This document shows, in pieces, positions 58,110 to 64,000 of a DNA stretch of 64,000 bases (its first letter is position 1; every line of letters starts with the position of its first letter). Source of the DNA: Paralithodes platypus (Eukaryota > Arthropoda > Malacostraca > Decapoda > Lithodidae); contig CM064545.1 in the NCBI GenBank assembly GCA_032716605.1, positions 11,563,479 to 11,627,478 of the forward strand, given 5' to 3'. The notes beneath the pieces were generated by a model, which worked only from the letters and a program-made list of their open reading frames with translations, had not been told where the DNA came from and did not search any database. The position numbers were made by a program, and so were the translations under genes.

Positions 58110-61100
58110 TCATATTACATACCAATACTACCATTACGACCGTACTACTACCACCACCATCACAACCATCTCACTATCACTACCATCACAATTATCCCAA
58201 AACCACTACAAACACAAACCTCCCACTACTATCACAACCACCCTACAACTACTACAAACACAACACTCCCAATACCGCTATCACCACAACCATCCTACAA
58301 CCACTACAAACACAACCCTCCCACTACCATCACAATTATCCCACAACTATTACAAACACAACCATCCCACTATCATCACAACCATCCCACAACCACTACA
58401 AACACAACCCTCCCACTATCATCACAACCATCCCACAACCACTATAAAACCAACCATCTCACTTCTACTGCTGAGCTCTGGAACTCTCTCCCAGAATCAG
58501 TCTTTCCCTCTTCCTAATGATTTAAATGGTTTCAAACTCTGTGAGCATTTTGGCTCGAACATCCCTTGATTTTGGTCCTGTCAATCTTTCATTTCTGGGG
58601 GAGGCACTCGCTACAGGCAGTTCTGCCTTTTGTCTCCCTCACTCACATAAACAAACAAAAACTTTCTTCACAACCATCCCACAACCACTATTGTTACAAC
58701 CACCCCACAACTGCTATCAATAAAACCCTCCCATAACAACTATCACCGCATACATCACTCTAATACTACCTACACAATAATCCTATCATATTAACAATGC
58801 TACTACCAATACCACCAGATCCATTCCACAGCCACAATTATCACAACAATCCCACGACCACATCATAAGCCTCCAGCTATCATTATCCCGATCACCTACG
58901 CAACCATCCAACTATCAGCACAAACAATCCACTACTGCTACCATTAGCTATTACCACCACATTACCCTTCCAATGTTTATCTCATAACGTCTATCATCAC
59001 TACCATCCACTACCAACACAACCCTACAACTACCATCACAACCATCCACCACCACCACCACCACCTCAACCATCCACTACCACCACCGTTACAACCATCC
59101 AACTACCACCACCATCACAACCATCCCACAACCACCACTACCACAACCATCCCACTACCACCACCATCACAACCATCCTCCACCACCTCAACCATGCACT
59201 ACCTCCACCATTACACGCATCCACTATCACCCTCAAAACAACCATTCCACTACCACCACCATCACAACCATCCACCACCACCATCACAACCATCCTACTA
59301 CCACCACCATCACAACCATCCTACTACCACCACCATCACAACCATCCCCCTACCACCACCATCACAACCATCCACTACCACCACCATCACAACCATCCCA
59401 CTACCACCACCATCACAACCATCATACTACCACCACCATCACAACCATCCACCACCACCATCACAACCATCCCACTACCACCACCATCACAACCATCCTA
59501 CTACCACCACCATCACAACCATCCCACTACCACCACCATCACAACCATCCCACTACCACCACCATCACAACCATCCCACTACCACCACCATCACAACCAT
59601 CCTACTACCACCACCACCATCACAATCCCCTACCACCACCATCACAACCATCCTACTACCACCACCATCACAACCATCCTACTACCACACATCCTACACC
59701 ACCACCATCACAACCATCCTACTACCACCACCATCACCACCATCCTACTACCACCACCACAACCATCCCACTACCACCATCACAACGATCCTACTACCAC
59801 TACCATTACAACCATCCCACTACCACCACCATCACAACCATCCCACTACCATCAACATCACAACCATCCCACTACAGTATATACCACCACCATTACAACC
59901 ATCCCACTAGCACCACCATCACAACCATCCCCACCCTCAACCATCACCCATCCCATTACACCATCCACCATCACCATCACAACCATCCACTACCACACCA
60001 TCACAACCATCCCACTACCACAACCATCCCACTACCACCACCATCACAACCATCCCACTACCACCACCATCACAACCATCCCACTACCACCACCATCACA
60101 ACCATCCCACTACCACCACCATCACAACCATTCCACTACCACCACCATCACAACCATCCTACTACCACCACCATCACAACCAACCACCACCACCATCACA
60201 ACCATCCCACTACCACCACCATCACAACCATCCCACTACCACCACCATCACAACCATCACACTCACAACCATCCCACTACCATCACCATCACAATCACCC
60301 ACAACCATCCACTACCACCACCATCACAACCATCCTACTACACCACCATCACAACCCACTACCACCACCATCTACTACCACCAACACAACCATCCAACTA
60401 CCACCACCATCACAACCATCCCACTACCATCCTACTAACACCACCATCACAACCATCCCACTACCACAACCATCACAACCATCCTACTACCACCACCATC
60501 ACAACCATCCTACTACCACCACCACCACAACCATCCCACTACCACCACCATCACAACCATCCCACTACCACCACCATCACAATCATCCCACTACCACCAC
60601 CATCACTACACCACCATCACACCATCACTAACACCCACAACCATCCACTACACAACCATCCCCACCCCCATCCCGACCATCCCACCACCATCACAGCCAT
60701 CCCACTACCACCACCATCACAACCATCCTACTACCACCACTATCACAACCATCCAAATACCACCATCACAACCATCCCACTACCACCAACATCACAACCA
60801 TCCCACTACCACCACCATCACAACCATCCCACTACCACCACCACAACCATATCCCACTACCACCACCATCATAAACATCCTACTACTACCACCATCACAA
60901 CCACCCCACTACCACCACCATCATAACCATCCCACTACCACCACCATCACAACCATCCTACTACCACCACCATCACAACCATCTCACTACCACCACCATC
61001 ACAACCATCCCACTATCACCAACATCACAACCATCCCACTACCACCACCATCACAACCATCCCACTACCACCACCATCACAACCATCCCACTACCATCAT

Positions 61101-64000
61101 AACCATCCTACTACCACCACCATCACAACCATCCCACTACCACCATCACAACAATACCACTACCACCAACTTCACAACCATCCCATTACCACCACCACCA
61201 CAACCATCCCACTACCACCACATCACAACCATCCCACTACCACCACCATCACAACCATCCCACTACCACCACCATCACAACCATCCCACTACCACCACCA
61301 TCACAACCATCCTACTACCACCACCATCACAACCATCCCACTACCACCATCACAACCATCCTACTACCACCACCATCACAACCATCCCACTACCACCACC
61401 ATCACAACCATCCCACTACCACCACCATCACAACCATCCTACTACCACCACCATCACAACCATCCCACTACCACCACCATCACAACCATCCTACTACCAC
61501 CACCATCACAACCATCCTACTACCACCACCATCACAACCATCCCACTACCACCACCATCACAACCATCCTACTACCACCACCATCACAACCATCCCACTA
61601 CCACCACCATCACAACCATCCTACTACCACCACCATCACAACCATCCCACTACCACCACCATCACAACCATCCCACTACCACCATCACAACCATCCCACT
61701 ACCACCACCATCACAACCATCCTACTACCACCACCATCATAACCATCCTACAACCACCACCATCACAACCATTCCACAACCACCACCATCACAACCATCC
61801 CACTACCATCACCATCACAATCATCCTACTACCACCACCATCACATCCATACCACTACCACCACAACCATCCCACTACCACCACCATCACAACCATCCCA
61901 CTACCACCACCATCACAACCATCCCACTACCACCACCATCACAACCATCCTACTACCACCACCATCACAACCATCCCACTACCACCACCATCACAACCAT
62001 CCTACTACCACCACCATCACAACCATCCTACTACCACCACCATCACAACCATCCCACTACCACCACCATCACAACCATCCCACCAACATCACATACACCC
62101 CATCACAACCATCCCACTACCACCACACTACACCAACCACCCCACCACCATCACAACCATCCCACTACCACCACCATCAAAAAATCCCACTACCACCACC
62201 ATCACAACCATCCTACTACCACCACCATCACAGCCATCCTACTACCACCACCATCACAACCATCACACCACCAATCACTACCACCACCATCCCAACCATT
62301 CTACTACAACCACCATCACAAACATCCAACTACCACCACCATCACAACCATATCACAACCACCACCATCATAAACATTCTACTACCACCACCATCACAAC
62401 CATCCTACTACCACTATCATCATAACCATCCTACTACCACCACCCCACCATCCCCACCATCACAACCATCCTACTACCACCACCATCACAACCATCCGAC
62501 TACCACCACACACCACCACTACACCACCATCACAACCATCCACTACCACCACCATCACAACCATCCCACTACCACCACCATCACACCATCCCCACACCAC
62601 CATCACAACCATTCCACTACCACCACCATCACAACCATCCTACTACCATCACCATCACAACGATCCTACTACCACTACCATTACAACCATCCCACTACCA
62701 CACAACACCACTACCACAACCATCCACTACACCACATACAACCATCCCACTACCACCAACATCACAACCATCCCACTACCACACCATCACACCATCCTAC
62801 CACCACCATCACAACCATCCCCTACCACCACCATCAATCCACTACCACCACCATCAATCCACTACCACCACCATCAATCCACTACCACCACCATCAATCC
62901 ACTACCACCACCACCACCATCAATCCACTACCACCACCACACACCACCCCACTACCACCACCACACACCACCCCACTACCACCACCACACACATCACTAC
63001 CACCAACATCAACCATCCCAATACCACCACCATCACAACCAACCACTACACCACCACAAACCACCACCCACCACCACCATCACCTCACTACCACCACCAC
63101 ACACACCACCACCATCACAACCACCCACAACCACACCATAACCATCCACTACCACCACCACACATCCACCACACCACCACACCACACCACCATCACAACC
63201 ATCCACTACCACCACCACCCACACAACCATCCAACCCCCCCCACCACCACATCACAACCATCCCTACCACCACCACCCATCCCACACCACCCCACACAAC
63301 ACCACTACCACCACCATCACAACCCCCTACCACCACCACACACCACCATCCAACTACCACCACCATCACAACCATCCCACTACCACCACCATCACAACCA
63401 TATCACTACCACCACCATCATAACCATCCTACTACCACCACCATCACAACCATCCTACTACCACCACCATCACAACCATCCCACTACCACCACCATCACA
63501 ACCATCCACCTACATTATATACCACCACCATCACAACCATCCCACTACCACCACCATCACAACCATCCCACTACCACCACCATCACAACCATCCTACTAC
63601 CACCACCATCCCACTACCATCCTACTAACACCACCATCACAACCATCCCACTACCACCACCATCACAACCATCCCACTACCACCACCATCACAACCATCC
63701 CACTACCACCACCATCACAACCATCCTACTACAACCATCCAACTACCACCACCATCACAACCATATCACTACCACCACCATCATAACCATACTACTACCA
63801 CCACCATCACAACCATCCTACTACCACCACCATCACAACCATCCTACTACCACCACCATCACAACCATCCTACTACCACCACCATCACAACCATCCCACT
63901 ACCACCACCATCACAACCATTCCACTACCACCACCATCACAACCATCCCACTACCACCACCATCACAACCATCCCACTACCACCACCATCACAACCATCC
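58110..64000. repeat. 26-bp ACC/ATC-rich satellite, continuing past the window
   Basis: From about 59050 the consensus is CATCCCACTACCACC plus ACCATCACAAC, period 26 (measured at 63909 and 63935). A looser, related start occupies 58110-59050. The plus strand is almost free of G. Units alternate CATCCCAC and CATCCTAC, and irregular parts cluster near 62080-63330. A 238-codon frame at 59194-59910 is a product of the repeat, not a gene. Confidence 0.93.
58469..58665 (+). mobile_element. 3' fragment of the Jockey-like LINE inside the satellite
   Basis: About 190 bp match 14288-14475 closely, beginning GCTGAGCTCTGGAACTC and ending in an A-rich ACAAACAAAAAC tail. Satellite sequence lies on both sides. 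A 5'-truncated copy with an A-rich end is typical of a LINE insertion. Confidence 0.88.

Noticed and set aside
59194..59910. 238-codon His/Thr/Pro-rich ORF
   Set aside because: It is a pure translation of the 26-bp satellite and changes frame with unit length.

Overview
The window reads as a transposon-dense, AT-rich and microsatellite-rich arthropod nuclear genome, most likely a decapod crustacean. The evidence is interstitial (TTAGG)n blocks (the ancestral arthropod telomere repeat), DIRS, CR1 and Jockey-like retroelements, an LTR element with an unusual pol order, and long satellites. The species is inference. I see no convincing host protein-coding gene and no functional RNA gene. Almost every sizeable open frame belongs to a mobile element.

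Layout. 1-1600: 3' end of a decayed DIRS element, followed by a 367-bp fold-back palindrome (1677-2043). 3890-4984: a TTAA-flanked MITE (family B) carrying a second MITE (family A) inside it. 6876-11580 (minus): a CR1-type LINE with an intact esterase ORF1 and an ORF2 broken by one internal stop. 11686-14480: a degraded Jockey-like LINE, itself hit by a family A MITE. 15180-17446: two tandem-repeat arrays (72 bp and 52 bp). 21140-24585: a small TTAA MITE, a second copy of the same LINE on the minus strand, a hairpin element and the first TTAGG block. 25447-34121: a nearly complete DIRS retrotransposon (inverted terminal repeats, GAG, RT/RNase H, tyrosine recombinase, internal complementary region) inserted into an older LINE relic. 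40333-49831: three nested elements, MITE D containing MITE A containing an 8.6-kb Ty3/gypsy-type LTR element with 1819-bp LTRs. 50161-52623: Helitron-like non-autonomous units in head-to-tail order, the last associated with a second TTAGG block. 54731-55348: an uninterrupted family B MITE. 55520-64000: ACC-rich minisatellites running off the window end.

How the parts relate. Because several families are present more than once, the window contains its own empty sites: family B copy 2 and LINE copy 2 show the TTAA targets before family A MITEs landed. This gives an order of events. The most unusual signals are a canonical -1 slippery heptamer placed exactly on the DIRS GAG stop codon; an LTR element whose integrase C-terminal module lies upstream of reverse transcriptase and whose integrase core is missing; and two TTAGG blocks that both sit between imperfect inverted arms.
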